Source: Girardinichthys multiradiatus
Lineage: Eukaryota; Chordata; Actinopteri; Cyprinodontiformes; Goodeidae
Direction of reading: 5' to 3'
Length of the DNA: 64,000 bases
NCBI RefSeq assembly: GCF_021462225.1
Contig: NC_061818.1
Span: 18,559,462 to 18,623,461 of the forward strand
The notes beneath the pieces were generated by a model. The model searched no databases and was not told the origin of the DNA. It worked only from the letters and a program-made list of their open reading frames with translations. Below are positions 23,162-35,272 of this stretch, in pieces (position 1 is the first letter of the stretch; the number at the start of each line of letters is the position of its first letter). Made by a program: the position numbers and the translations under genes.

Positions 23162-23587
23162 TGTTGTGGAATTTTCTTATCAAAGTGGGTAGAAGTTGAC
23201 TCATAACAAGAGAAAATCCGGACTTTGTCTTATAAGTTTTATTCAAAGGCATTCAGCGTTTGAAGACCCTGACACTGAGGTTAGTCAGTGAAACAGAGCC
23301 CCAATCAACATTTACACACAGTATTTATACCAGAACATGACAGTGTTATCTCAACTTCAAAGAGTCTGTGTTTTATGACCCCAGACCCTTCTCGGGTTCA
23401 GAGGTGACAAAGTTATCTAGGAACCCATCTGTCCTTCCCAAGATATCACCCTTAAAGCATGGGTTTTAACTATTAAACTTCTGATAATGGCTTTTATAGC
23501 TTCCTCCTCTAGCACAGATGTTCTGAGGAGTGAGGTAACCTAAAGGTCATACACTATGGAATGCTTACTGCAAGAATTTCCATTACA
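23162..23587 (-). repeat. 3' LTR of ERV B
   Basis: In the element's direction it starts TGTAATGGAAATTC and ends TTCCACAACA. It carries AATAAA (minus strand, in gcctttgaataaaac) for 3' processing. Its mate is at 32526-32952. Confidence 0.92.
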
Positions 23588-23601
23588 CTCCCTTCTTCTG
23601 A
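23588..23601 (-). other. Polypurine tract of ERV B
   Basis: On the minus strand it reads tcagaagaagggag, directly abutting the 3' LTR. Confidence 0.75.
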
Positions 23602-24214
23602 TTACAAGATAATCACAACTAAAGGAAAATTCTGCAAAACCAACACCCCTCTCAGCTAACAGACAATCCAAAGCCATTCTATTTGCAAACTCATCGTTCT
23701 AATAGCTTAGGCTGATTGAATCATAAGTTGTGACCGTAGGTAGTAAATGAGCTAGATAAAATACTCCAGACCAATTAGCAGGCAGATACAGATATAATCT
23801 ATTTTCAAACAGCCAAACCATGTTCTTAGGACATGAGTACCCATCTCATAAAGGAAAAGGAACAAAAACCCTGGTTAATTCACCTGCCTGGCCATACAAC
23901 TAACCTCCATCCGGTAAGGCTGTAAGATTAAGAGTTAACACAAAGGGATCTGGGACCAAAGATCCTGAAATAGTAGAAGGATCAGTTCTGATAGGACATG
24001 ACTCAAATTTATGTCTGTTGATTAAAGCACATAAAACAGATATAATAGCTTTGCAACCTACTGTCTTCCCAAGGAAATAAGGTCTACTTTCCTCCTGTGT
24101 AATACAAATATCTGGACCTTTAATCGGATTTCTAATACCCCAAATTCTATAAAGAGTTCCCGTAGACGCACATGTTAAATTAATCTCACTAGAAAATCTA
24201 CTAACATTTCTGCT

Positions 24215-24658
24215 TTACCTAACAGTATAATTCCTCACCCAAGGAAAAATGACCTCCACCAGCTGGTTATATTGCCTATCTGGAAAGAAAGTAGAATCAA
24301 TAGGAACAGGTACTAAAAATGGTTGATCATTAATAACACGTGGAATCAAACAACAAACATAGCAACTGTCATTTCTAATCTTCCTCACAGTTTGATGCAT
24401 CCGTTGCCACCAGACATTATCAGTATGATCATAGTAGTCAGGAAAGTGATGAATCTCTCTTCGAATCCGCTGATGAGTATTATTAGCATAATTCCTCAGA
24501 TTAGCCTTACATTGTCTTTGCTGTACCTTTTCCCAAATGAACACAAGAGTTATAAAAAGACTTGCAATACCAATCATTAGCATCAGAACAGACCATCTTC
24601 CATATAGCTGCATTGTGACCTTGAAGTGGAATGTCCTTTCTTCTGGTACTGAAAGCAA
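24215..24658 (-). pseudogene. ERV B envelope, N-terminal fragment
   Basis: The 147-codon frame has a likely start at the second Met (residue 16). A hydrophobic leader spans about residues 22-42 (VLMLMIGIASLFITLVFIW), followed by a basic stretch. The start of the surface subunit follows, with a conserved-looking Trp-Trp (VWWQRM) and CYVCC. About 600 bp separate the end of this frame from the 3' LTR, too little for the rest of an envelope, so most of the surface subunit and the fusion subunit are deleted. Envelope identity follows from its place after integrase and the Cys/Trp pattern. The product cannot function in entry. Confidence 0.65.
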
Positions 24659-25490
24659 ACAGTTTTTTCCAAAGAAAATAAATTATAAACACAACTTAAA
24701 AAACAAAAAAAACAAAAATCCTGTTGTCTCTCCTGAGTGGCTTCAAGCTGCCCTGTTACCAGTCTGCTACAGGTGGGCGGTCGTAGGAAGTTCCTCGAGA
24801 AATATATTTAGAAACAGGAATTCTAACCTGCTGGAAGTTAGGCTTCCATAGTCCAACTAAACAACGGTGGAAATGAACACATTCAAATTTGTAATAATAC
24901 CATAATGATAGATATCAAGCAATAACCATGAAAGTTAGATAAAAGCATCCGAGATTTCCTCCTCAGAGTCAGTCTCGCTGTCAAAGTGGGAGAAAATAAT
25001 TTGGCTGACCCTCGCTGTCCAGGCAAAGGAGCCCCTAGTAGCCACCAAATATTAAGAAATTAAGGAGAATAAGCATCATGGCGCATGTTTGACTGTCTCT
25101 CTGTTGCAGACCTCACCAGTCCATCATCCAGAGAAAGGTTATGTGCAAATGTGTAGAGGTCTTCCCTGTATGTTTCCTATGTGTCTCTCACTGTGGTGTG
25201 TGTGCAGTGAGGCAAATGACCTTATGATTTCTAACTTTCAGGCAATGCGATGGCCTTAAGTAGATTCTGAAATAACGTTGCACTGCCCAAGGGATTATTG
25301 TGCCCTTGTAAGAACAGTGTTCTTCAACCACCTCTTCAATCACTCGCCAGTGATCAGCTTACAGTTCTTTGTCTTGTGGTGGTCCGCTGTCCTCACACCT
25401 TTCAGGCCGTGGATGATCCAGTTGGAAGATGACTTGTGTCCTGGAAGCCAGATGAAGCTGGAGGAGCTGGACTGCAGCTTTCCTGGGTGT

Positions 25491-25835
25491 CTAGTAGGAT
25501 CTGATATGGGCCATTCCAGCCCTGGACTTCCTGTGTTTTCTCCTAAATTCTCTGAGCAGAATCCAGTCGCCAGGAATAAAGGACTGGAGGGTGGAAGTGG
25601 CTGTTTCTGGTAATGCAGTCTTCACCGTCTGTGAAACTTGAGAAAACACAGTGGACAGGTTTTGACAGTAAAACAACATCCTACCTTCACACAAAGATGT
25701 GGAAGAAAATGATCTTGGCAATATCCCCATGTCCAAATTAGGAGACCTGCCACACAGCACTTCAAAAGGACTGAGATTTGCCTGTGTCTTTTGTCTCAAT
25801 CTCATATAAGTGAGAACAATAAGTAGAGCCTTCAC
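25491..25835 (-). pseudogene. ERV B integrase, C-terminal fragment
   Basis: The frame holds the end of the integrase core and its C-terminal domain: the conserved ANLSPFEVLCGRSPN segment (about residues 19-33) and the GDWILLREFRRK strand region (about 88-99) typical of gammaretrovirus-like integrases. The zinc-binding N-terminus and the catalytic D,D,E region are not found upstream on the minus strand, so it is inactive. The coding strand and order (integrase then env) fix the direction of the provirus. Confidence 0.8.
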
Positions 25836-25839
25836 AACA

Positions 25840-28800
25840 CTTGGCTAATTTTCAATTCAAAGTCCCATTCTCAAACCTAAGTGCTTAACTACATGAACTT
25901 CATCAAAACATCCAACAAAATCCAAAGAATTGATCTTCTGACTTCACCTGATATACTAGCAGTGACCATCAGCTAAATATTCTGAATATCAAAAATATGA
26001 CATGATGTTTGAGGAAGGCCTGATTACAGGTCAATATTTCATAGTTTCAGAATACCCAAAAATAATTTCAAAAATGGTCTAATCTTTGGAGATGTAAAAT
26101 TTCACAAAAGAATCAACAGCATACTTTCAGAGAGGTTTTCAGAATGTGGTCTTAGGGAGCTATGCACCATTTATATAAACAAAGTACAACGTCTCTCTCG
26201 CATTGTCACTAAGTCCTCACTGGAGGTATGAGCTACCCTTTTTCCCATGAGTGCTACAACTTTTGGAACCCCATGTTGCTTTATTCTGACATTCCCCTCT
26301 TCTGGCGCAGGGTCCAACCCATGCGACAATCCAGCAAAAAGTTTGTACAAAAATGTTCTAGTAACCAAGATCACATTACCTAGAACCAAAGAAATGAATT
26401 CTGACATAACTATGTGTCACTATGAATTTAATGAAAGCAACATAAAGAAAATCCAGATGTTTTTAACTGCAATTCAGTTCCATTAACAACAAAACACAAA
26501 CTTTAATTAGTCAGTTCATCAATGTCTCACTTAGAAATTAGTCACATATCATCCTGATTTGTCTTGTACAAAGATGAGTATTAGATTAATGGACATCTAA
26601 TGTAATTCAGATGCATAAACCCTACAAATTTGAATCTAATAAATAATTCCCACCAAGTATAAAGTCATGACTCTGATTCTTTATCAAAAATATATTCCTT
26701 ACTTTTGCATATCTTGAACTGTCAGCTAGCTTAAGGGTACCAGGGAAACTTCCAATCTAATAAATCACCAATTATTCTGCATGCAAAACTAATTCTTCAA
26801 ACTAGTTTAAACTATTTCATTAACCTTTTAATAGTAAAACACATAAATCTAAAAGTCATGCTACATCCAAAAAAAAAACATGTTTTTAAGGCAACAATCA
26901 CTACAAGCATTTTGATTCTATTGTCTCTTAAACAGTGTTAAAACTCAGGAAGGGAGGTGCTGAGCGTTACCATGGAAGCAAAGGCATGAACCAACCTGGT
27001 AGGTGGGCGGAGTCAGGCAGAACTAACCTCTGATTGGCAGCCTATGGGCGGACCCACGGTTTCTTCATTCAAACCCATCTTAGTGAACCTTAAACTGCAA
27101 AACTGTTAACATGCACCTACCTCAGAAACAAGCTGCTTCTTAACTCTCCTGAAAACTCAAAGTTTTAATCAATCTGGGATTTAGAAACATTATTCTAAAC
27201 ATGGATTATTGTTTCATGCAACATATAAACATACATTCATTCCAACAAACACAAAGACAAAACATCAAAGACAGACAAATGGCCAAATTTGAAGCTTCAA
27301 GAATTCAAAGAAATTTTTAACAATCTCTTTTCAGTATATGTTTTCTCAAAAATATCTTTTAATGCTATAATTGATCAATTTTGTTATGACAATCTTCAGG
27401 ATCCTTTTTTAAAAATGAGTGCACATGGTCCAAAAAGATCTCAAACTATTTAGAAGCACAGCAACAGTTTTCTCTTAAATAAATCCAAAATCACTGATGC
27501 TGAAACCTTTTGCTAATTGTTTGTACTGTAACTCTATAATAACTACAATCCTGAGAGTTATTGTTATAGTTCTCTTTTTGTTTGGCTCAATTTGATCGCA
27601 GCTGTATTGCAGAATTTCAGGTTAAATGCAAAGAAGTATTTTAATTCAATTCAATTCAAATTCAAAGATACTTTATTGATCCCTGAGGGGAAATTAGAAA
27701 AGTCGGCGTTGACATTTTTATGGTATACCCAAACTAAACAAAACTGCAGTGTTTAACTTAATCAGAAATTAAGATAAGAAGCTAGACTCCAAACTGGACT
27801 TTTTCCCACATAGTGTTTCAAAAAGAACAAACATCATTTTCTTTAATTTGGCCTATTTAAATTTTGAGAGTTGGGGAGAAACATTAGAAAAATCACTAGA
27901 ACCCCTCTTTAATAATCCAAATGCTGATAAATGTTCCAATATTTTATCTCTTAGTAATCTGAAATCACCTTGTGTACCTTTCTACTCATATGTATTCTTT
28001 TAATCTTTAAACCCTAAGAAATCAAACAAGGAGACTGGAGTTTGAGCCGACCATCCTCTTACTGTTAAGAGGGCCTTTATTTCTTTTCTTTTCCTAAAAT
28101 AAAGGATTTTACTTGTCTTGATTCCATTATAAAAATCCTAACCTTGGTTCCAAAACAAAACTCTTCAACCCCAATCTGTGTTCCCCAGAGTAGACATTTT
28201 GAGTATTATTGCATTTCAAAGCCACCAAATGACTGGAACTCATCATTGGCTTAGATCTATTTTAATAGGTAATCGGTCTACCTTTAATTAAATATTATAA
28301 TTTTATGGACCCAAAATCTATGGCTCACGGGCTTCAGGAGTCCAGGAACCACAAGTTGAGTACTACTGCATTGAACAATGGTGTTAACTTTCTGCAGAGA
28401 TTGAAGGATTGGCTAAATATATTATTTCTGCTTGGACAATAATCAGATTTAAAATTATTAGTTCACAGCTCCTAATTTACCTCAGATCATATTTGCTTCT
28501 AACCCAGTTCATAATAAGCTTCAGACAAACATTATGCTAAAAAGCCAAAAACAAAACAAAACAAAAACCAGATCTGTTTTAAAATAAAGAAAAAGCATGC
28601 TTAAAAAACTTGGTACTGTGGTGGAAAATAACTCCACGGTTCTGAAGGCCTTTTCATGCAGAGTCTTTAAGGAAACATGAGATTAGTTTAATTTTTGTGT
28701 GGTACCACTGTTCAATCAGATTCTTTCTTACCTTCAAAAATAACCCAATTTTTTCATTCTCATTTTAAAGGTTTGTTTTACCAAGGAAAATGTGTTTAAC

Positions 28801-30203
28801 AAAACCAATTACTCTCAAAGGTTTTAAAAGTTTTAGCTGGATGTATCTTAGAAAACAACAAGTGTTTCAATACTTCTGTGCAGCACAGAACTGATTAGGT
28901 TTCTCTTTCCTTCCCCAAAGGGAGAAAAAAGAAACTGCAGAACCAAGCCTTTCATAGTTTTTGTCAGGACCTGATATAAGGTACAGTGTAAATCAACACG
29001 CTGCATGAATCAGAAGAGGGAAGAAAAAACTAATTTAACCTCTTCCCAGCAGCTGCTGTGAAAAACAATGAATTTGCATCTTCCATAAGCGTAAGTTAGC
29101 ACTTGCGGACAAAAACTGCACCAAACTGTAAGTATTGTGTCAGAGACTGTATGAAGACCATCTGCAGTAGAACTAAGCCTGTTTTAATGAGGTCTCTACC
29201 CATTAGATTTATGGAATACAAACTCTGACAACAGAAAATAATACCTGAAGGAGAAACCCATCAGGTTTTACGCATGCAATGGGTTTTAAAAATATTCCTT
29301 CATGATCTGTCCTGAGAATAACATAGAAACACTTGGTTACTGCTGAGTTTTGGAGATGTTGTAACTTCCTCTGCTTTTAATAACTTTTAATAACTAGAAT
29401 AATTGACCCTGAATATTCCACGACAAAAGAGAACTTGCTTCTCTGAAAGAATTAACCAGGAAGTATCAAATGAGCTAAGTTATCACCCTTTTAAAGATAC
29501 TTTTCTAACCCTAAAATAATATTTTAACCCGCTATATCTGTCAACGTCAAGCAAGCGTCACATGAGCAGCAGTTAATAAGCGTTCTTCATTGCAGAAAAT
29601 AGGAAAAGATTTATGCAAATGTGTGTTTTTGTACGTTACCCCCATCAGTTTCTTAATCGCTCCAGAGTCAGACTGTCATGGCACACAGCTCTCTATCAGT
29701 CCAAAAAAAACCAGGCCCTTCCCAGGTCTGTTGGTGAGGCATTCAATTATTCTTTGTCCAGTTTAACTTCTTTCAGGAGGGAGAAAGAAGAAACTTTGCT
29801 CCGGCCTGTTTCAATATAAATCCAGTGCATTCACTCTTCTGGCTCTTGCAAACAGCATGGATCGTTGTCCATCTCAGTGGGGCCAGACTTCTTCTGAGTT
29901 TCGTTTTTGGTGGAAACTCACACTGCGATTTGCAACAAGCAGGCAGACAGGAAGGCAGATCTCTCTCTTTCAGGCCGTGCTGGAGAAGCGTCTATGGCGG
30001 AGTAGCCATGGAGAAGGGCAGGTTTCTAAAATCCAGACTCAAAAACGCAGATGTTAAACTCAAATCCCGTATATGTGTGTATTTGTGTGTGAGAGAGGCA
30101 GAAGCAAAAGCTTAGTATAGGTTCAGATTTTGCACAAAGAAATATTATCAGTCAGTCAGTCAGTTGTCCACCTGCCTGTCACTTCCTTCCACAACATGCA
30201 TTA
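25840..30203. other. Degraded interior of ERV B
   Basis: AT-rich interior with no convincing gag, protease or RT frame on the minus strand. Either large deletions removed these genes or unrelated sequence replaced them. Only short frames occur, and 29613-30115 is slightly GC-richer without a readable domain. Confidence 0.5.
27642..27702 (-). repeat. Short 3' tail of a LINE-type retroposon
   Basis: The segment with (ttcaa)n, then ttcaaagatactttattgat ccctgaggggaaatt, matches the 3' end of the element at 35273 (minus-strand AATAAA plus a TTGAA-repeat tail). It is a heavily 5'-truncated copy nested in ERV B. Confidence 0.75.
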
Positions 30204-30205
30204 TA

Positions 30206-31773
30206 CAGGTCCTTCTCAAAAAATTAGCATATTGTGATAAAGTTCATTATTTTCCATAATGTCATGATGAAAATTTAACATTCATATATGTTAGATTCAT
30301 TGCACACTAACGGAAATATTTCAGGTCTTTTATTGTCTTAATACAGATGATTTTGGCATACAGCTCATGAAAACCCAAAATTCCTATCTCACAAAATTAG
30401 CATATTATTAAAAGGGTCTCTAAACGAGCTATGAACCTAATCATCTGAATCAACGAGTTAACTCTAAACACCTGCAAAAGATTCCTGAGGCCTTTAAAAC
30501 TCCCAGCCTGGTTTATCACTCAAAACCCCAATCATGGGTAAGACTGCCGACCTGACTGCTGTCCAGAAGGCCACTATTGACACCCTCAAGCAAGAGGGTA
30601 AGACACAGAAAGAAATTTCTGAACAAATAGGCTGTTCCCAGAGTGCTGTATCAAGGCACCTCAGTGGGAAGTCTGTGGGAAAGAAAAAGTGTGGCAGAAA
30701 ACGCTGCACAACGAGAAGAGGTGACCGGACCCTGAGGAAGATTGTGGAGAAGGGCCTATTCCAGACCTTGGGGGACCTGCGGAAGCAGTGGACTGAGTCT
30801 GGAGTAGAAACATCCAGAGCCACGGTGCACAGGCGTGTGTAAGAAATGGGCTACAGGTGCCGCATTCCCCAGACCTGGGCTACAGAGAAGCAGCACTGGA
30901 CTGTTGCTCAGTGGTCCAAAGTACTTTTTTCGGATGAAAGCAAATTCTGCATGTCATTCAGAAATCAAGGTGCCAGAGTCTGGAGGAAGACTGGGGAGAA
31001 GGAAATGCCAAAATGCCAGAAGTCCAGTGTCAAGTACCCACAGTCAATGATGGTCTGGGGTGCCGTGTCAGCTGCTGGTGTTGGTCCACTGTGTTTTATC
31101 AAGGGCAGGGTCAATGCAGCTAGCTATCAGGAGATTTTGGAGCACTTCTTGCTTCCATCTGCTGACAAGCTTTATGGAGATGAAGATTTCGTTTTTCAGC
31201 ACGACCTGGCACCTGCTCACAGTGCCAAAACCACTGGTAAATGGTTTACTGACCATGGTATCACTGTGCTCAATTGGCCTGCCAACTCTCCTGACCTGAA
31301 CCCCATAGAGAATCTGTGGGATATTGTGAAGAGAACGTTGAGAGACTCAAGACCCAACACTCTGGATGAGCTAAAGGCCGCTATCGAAGCATCCTGGGCC
31401 TCCATAAGACCTCAGCAGTGCCACAGGTTGATTGCCTCCATGCCACGCCGCATTGAAGCAGTCATTTCTGCAAAAGGATTCCCGACCAAGTATTGAGTGC
31501 ATAACTGTACATGATTATTTGAAGGTTGACGTTGTTTGTATTAAAAACACTTTTCTTTTATTGGTCGGATGAAATATGCTAATTTTGTGAGATAGGAATT
31601 TTGGGTTTTCATGAGCTGTATGCCAAAATCATCCGTATTAAGACAATGAAAGACCTGAAATATTTCAGTTAGTGTGCAATGAATCTAAAATATATGAATG
31701 TTAAATTTTCATCATTACATTATAGAAAATAATGAACTTTATCACAATATGCTAATTTTTTGAGAAGGACCTG
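30206..31773 (+). mobile_element. Nearly complete Tc1-like transposon inserted in ERV B
   Basis: The 1568-bp element is flanked by TA (30204-30205 and 31774-31775). Terminal inverted repeats of about 200 bp (30206-30407 and 31573-31773) start CAGGTCCTTCTCAAA. Each contains an outer and an inner copy of a motif with aaaattagcatatt, the inverted-repeat/direct-repeat layout that Tc1 transposases bind. The two repeats are very similar, so it is a fairly recent copy. The transposase between them is interrupted. Confidence 0.95.
30534..31496 (+). pseudogene. Tc1-like DD34E transposase, one in-frame stop
   Basis: Codons 1-102 (30534-30842) carry the paired-like helix-turn-helix DNA-binding region (EISEQIGCSQSAVSRHLSG) and a basic linker. 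A TAA at 30840-30842 interrupts the frame, which resumes without shift as 216 codons to 31496. In this second part the catalytic triad is complete: D30 (FSDESKF), D120 (FQHDLAPAHS) and E155 (PDLNPIENLW), with 34 residues between the last two. Compared with the family as I recall it, about 15-18 residues after CRIP appear to be missing, which is inference. The enzyme cuts and pastes the element at TA sites. This copy is probably inactive. Confidence 0.9.
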
Positions 31774-31789
31774 TACTCCTTTCTAAAAC

Positions 31790-32503
31790 AACTTTCTTTT
31801 CGACTCTCTAATGTCCCTTTTCACTTTTTCCTTCTTTTCCGACTGATCGCAATATTTAAGACAAATGAAAGTTCCTTCAGGAAAGTTTTAACTTTTTTTT
31901 TTTTTACTTATTTACACTTAAACTTCCACACTGTGAAAAACCAATGTTATCTTCCAAATTAAAGCACATTTAACACAATCATCCCCACTTTTTCCTTTCA
32001 TTATTTTATAAATCAGAGTATGAAGAAGGAGACACCCCTGATGCCTCAAGGTTCCGGAACCATTTTTTTTTCCTTTTTACCCGTTCAGCGGCACGTCTGC
32101 CGTCTGGCTTTTCTCCTTTATGAGGTGTAGAAAATTGCTAAAAACCACCCGCAAAACCCTGTGTTCTGCTTTATCCCATTGTTACCAATGAGAACCTCCC
32201 TGCAATTCCTTTACAGGGTGACCGGGCCCTCAGCTGATGTCCTCCCTCTCGCAACTCTGGAACCTAATTAATTAGTTAGGAGATGATGGTTAATGTGTAA
32301 TAAAAATAATAATATACATTATATCATACAGAGCAACTTCTCACCCAGATATATTTGAAGACAAATAGTTCGGATCCAATCGGCCAGAAGCCGCAGGCGG
32401 GCACCCGGACTCCCCTCCCGTAATATGGAGGTGGACTGAGGACAACGTCTCCAAGCTGGCCAGGCGTCCGTGTCCCCTCCTGTGGTCTCCTCTGGCACAT
32501 TAG
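31790..32503. other. 5' leader of ERV B, non-coding as it stands
   Basis: A frame at 32319-32522 overlaps the primer site and has no ATG start. No gag start is visible. Confidence 0.45.
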
Positions 32504-32521
32504 ATCCTGTTCGTGACGCCA
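32504..32521 (-). other. Primer binding site of ERV B (tRNA not assigned)
   Basis: The minus strand reads TGGCGTCACGAACAGGAT, four bases inside the 5' LTR. It starts TGGCG and shares GAACAGG with the tRNA-Lys3 type, but with mismatches in between. Confidence 0.6.
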
Positions 32522-32525
32522 AAAT

Positions 32526-32952
32526 TGTTGTGGAATTTTCTTATCAAAGTGGGTAGAAGTTGACTCATAACAAGAGAAAATCCGGACTTTGTCTTATAAG
32601 TTTTATTCAAAGGCATTCAGCGTTTGAATGACTCTGTCACTGAGGTTAGTCAGTGAAACAGAGCCCCAATCAACATTTACACACAGTATTTATACCAGAA
32701 CATGACAGTGTTATCTCAACTTCAAAGAGTCTGTGTTTTATGACCCCAGACCCTTCTCGGGTTCAGAGGTGACAAAGTTATCTAGGAACCCATCTGTCCT
32801 TCCCGAGATATCACCCTTAAAGCATGAGTTTTAACTATTAAACTTCTGATAATGGCTTTTATAGCTTCCTCCTCTAACACAGATGTTCTGAGGAGTGAGG
32901 TAACCTAAAGGTCATACACTATGGAATGCTTAATAAAAGAATTTCCATTACA
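32526..32952 (-). repeat. 5' LTR of ERV B
   Basis: It is a 427-bp unit matching 23162-23587 with about ten differences, clustered near 32628-32640 and 32932-32938. It abuts the target duplication aagt. Confidence 0.92.
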
Positions 32953-33490
32953 AAGTACAACCTGCCACAGAAGCTGCTGGTCATCTTATACACTGACATT
33001 ATCCATTTTGTCATGTGCCCTTCCATAACTGTGACAAAACAGGACAAGTCCAGACTGCAATGGACAATTACATCCGCAGAGAGGATAGTCAGGGCTGACC
33101 TTCCCTCCATCCAGGACTTGTACTGGTCTAGAGTCAAGAAAGGGGCAGTTAAAATCTCCGCAGACCACACACATCCTAAACACACATGTTTAGACTCAAG
33201 TAAGAGCTACAGAGCCCTATTTACAAAGCCCCCACAGGTTCTTCCCTCAAGCTGTCTCTAGTAGTAGTAGTCAGCTCCCTGCTGTGAAACAAAAGAAGTA
33301 TATTACACTACCAGAACCAGCCTTTCTTCTTTTGCTTTCTTTATATAAAAATATTGTTCTTTTTGTCATTTTTTTTCCTCTAAGGTTTACATATTTATAC
33401 TCAATATCCGTGTGCAGTAAGTGCTTGAAGCCGATGTCAGATTCTTTGTTTGTGCACACAATCTTGGCCAATAAAGCTGATTCTGATAAA
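32953..33490 (+). mobile_element. LINE fragment, right part (split by ERV B)
   Basis: This continues the LINE broken at 23161. The RT C-terminal region (YNLPQKLLVILYTDIIHF; SAERIVRADLPSIQDLYWSR) runs to about 33260. The 3' untranslated region ends in ccaataaagctgattctgat, the same type of end as the LINE at 2852. The aagt at 32953-32956 is the duplicated target. Confidence 0.85.
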
Positions 33491-34635
33491 ATGTCAAAGT
33501 AAAGTAACATGACAATACATGTTGACTGCACATAATCTTCTGACCACAAATGTATGCCACAATGCTAGTTATAGATATCTGCTCAGATTTTAACACTCGC
33601 AAGCCATAACAAATGATTGGAAAGCTGTATTCTAATTCTAGATCTTTACCTTTTACAGAACACTAAAGTTTTTTGCATCAAGCACTATTCTATAGTTGTA
33701 CATGTCAGAAGAGTGTCAGGTTTCTATTGCCCTGCACTTTGCCAAACTAAGTAAGATTTCAGAAAACACTGGTACTCAGATAACAAACAGGCATATGAGA
33801 GAGACAGGGGACCACATAGAGGTTGAATTGTGGAGAAGTTTTTTTGTTTTCAAGAAGATTGTGATTGACTTTATATGACGTAGTGGTGGGCACACTGTTT
33901 TGACTACTGACAACACTTCTGTTGAGCATGTGAACGCTGTTAGGTTTCCAGAAGTACATTGCACAGACAAGCTATCCTGGTCCATCCCCCCTTTTACAGC
34001 AAACAAGAATACCCAGCAATGCTTCTGTTGTCAGCAAAGGCTAAACAAAGAACCCCAACGTTCCTGCCCATTATAAAAATATCACTGTTGTACTACAGGG
34101 ACCATTCCAACAAACTGAAGTGCCGAACCTTGGTATGAACGCTGCGCAAGGTCAGATTGTTTACTTTTACAGAAAATAGAAAACATCAATCTTTGTCTCC
34201 CTTCGGTAGATGAAATACACAAGGGGACATGTGCCAAAAAGGTCACCACCGTAGCTCCCCTCTTCTATTTATCTGATATTAAGTAAAGATTCTCAAAACC
34301 AACAATACGTAAAATTTTTTGGACATTTACATCTGCCTTCTGAATAAGTAACATCATGCCAGAACTCAGACTGTATTTGCTTTTAGTTTACTTTATATAT
34401 TTACAGATGTTTATTATCACTAGATGCTTACCTTTGAAGAAAGTAAGACACTGAGTTTACTTTGTAACAGAGCAACTGCAATTTAATACGACAATGCAAA
34501 TTACACAGACAACGATACATATTGTGTTGACTTGTGCTGCACCAACTGTGCATACTAATGCTTTGACTACTACTGTAGGTACAACAATGCTCTCAACTTC
34601 AGTAGCTTCATTAATAACCCCACAGCCAAATAATG
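33491..34635. other. Unassigned stretch
   Basis: I find no gene or recognisable repeat. Confidence 0.45.
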
Positions 34636-35265
34636 TTATTCTTTGAACTGCTGATGGGGTTTGTTCACAAGCTGGTAATAATGATTTTAATGACAGCCAT
34701 AACTTTGGGTTTTCTAACGTTCTTGTCATGGAGTGACATTTTGGACTTTGTGGGTTCTTGTGAGGGTTTATTCTGTAATTTAGATTTTCCTTATGGCTCT
34801 TTGTTTATTTCTTACGTTATTGTTTCTATGTTCTCCTCTAGTTTCTTTGTTTACTTTAGTTCATAGTTATTCTAGTTCTTTATTTCCTCCTCTGATTTAT
34901 TCTCTTGCTTAGTTTGTGTTTTCTGTTTGTTTAGTCCTTTCACCCATCCTCAGCCTTTGTATTTGTTTCACCTGTTCCTTGTCACACCTGTTTCCTGTTT
35001 CTTTGATTACCTGCCTTTTGTTCCCCTCTCTGTGCTTTGTGTATATTAGTTGTTCTGTTTGCTTAGTTCCTCGCTGGTTCCTTTTCTATGTCTGTGATGT
35101 CTGTGTCCCTACCACGTCTATGCTTTGTTTTTACTTCGCTTTGATTTATGCTACGTTTTTGCCATGAGTACCTGCAGGTTTGCGCAAGTTTTGATCTTGT
35201 CCTTGTTTCATCCCTGCAGTGTGTTTTGTTACGTTTTGGACTTTTGTGAATAAACAAGGAAGTAA
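34636..35265. repeat. T-rich repeat-like stretch
   Basis: This strongly pyrimidine-biased segment has recurring phrases (gtttcctgtttctttg, ttgtttatttc) and ends in aataaacaaggaa. It resembles a T-rich dispersed repeat often seen in fish genomes. The hydrophobic frames it yields are composition artefacts. Confidence 0.35.
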
Positions 35266-35272
35266 CTATGAT

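Larger units (their letters stand above)
23162..32952 (-). mobile_element. ERV B: defective endogenous retrovirus with both LTRs
   Basis: This is a 9.8-kb minus-strand provirus. The order in its own direction is 5' LTR (32526-32952), primer site (32504-32521), long degraded interior, integrase C-terminus (25491-25835), env N-terminus (24215-24658), polypurine tract (23588-23601) and 3' LTR (23162-23587). It is flanked by the 4-bp duplication aagt (23158-23161 and 32953-32956). The LTRs differ at about ten sites in 426 bp, roughly 2 percent by eye, so it is an old insertion. No gag, protease or RT frame is visible. A Tc1-like element and a retroposon tail are nested inside. Confidence 0.92.

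Noticed and set aside
32319..32522. Start of gag in ERV B
   Set aside because: The frame begins on a non-ATG codon inside the primer binding site and runs only 67 codons with no matrix-like features.
34633..35167. Two small membrane proteins
   Set aside because: Hydrophobicity comes from T-rich codons (Phe, Leu, Ser, Cys) in a pyrimidine-rich repeat. There is no start context or conserved motif.
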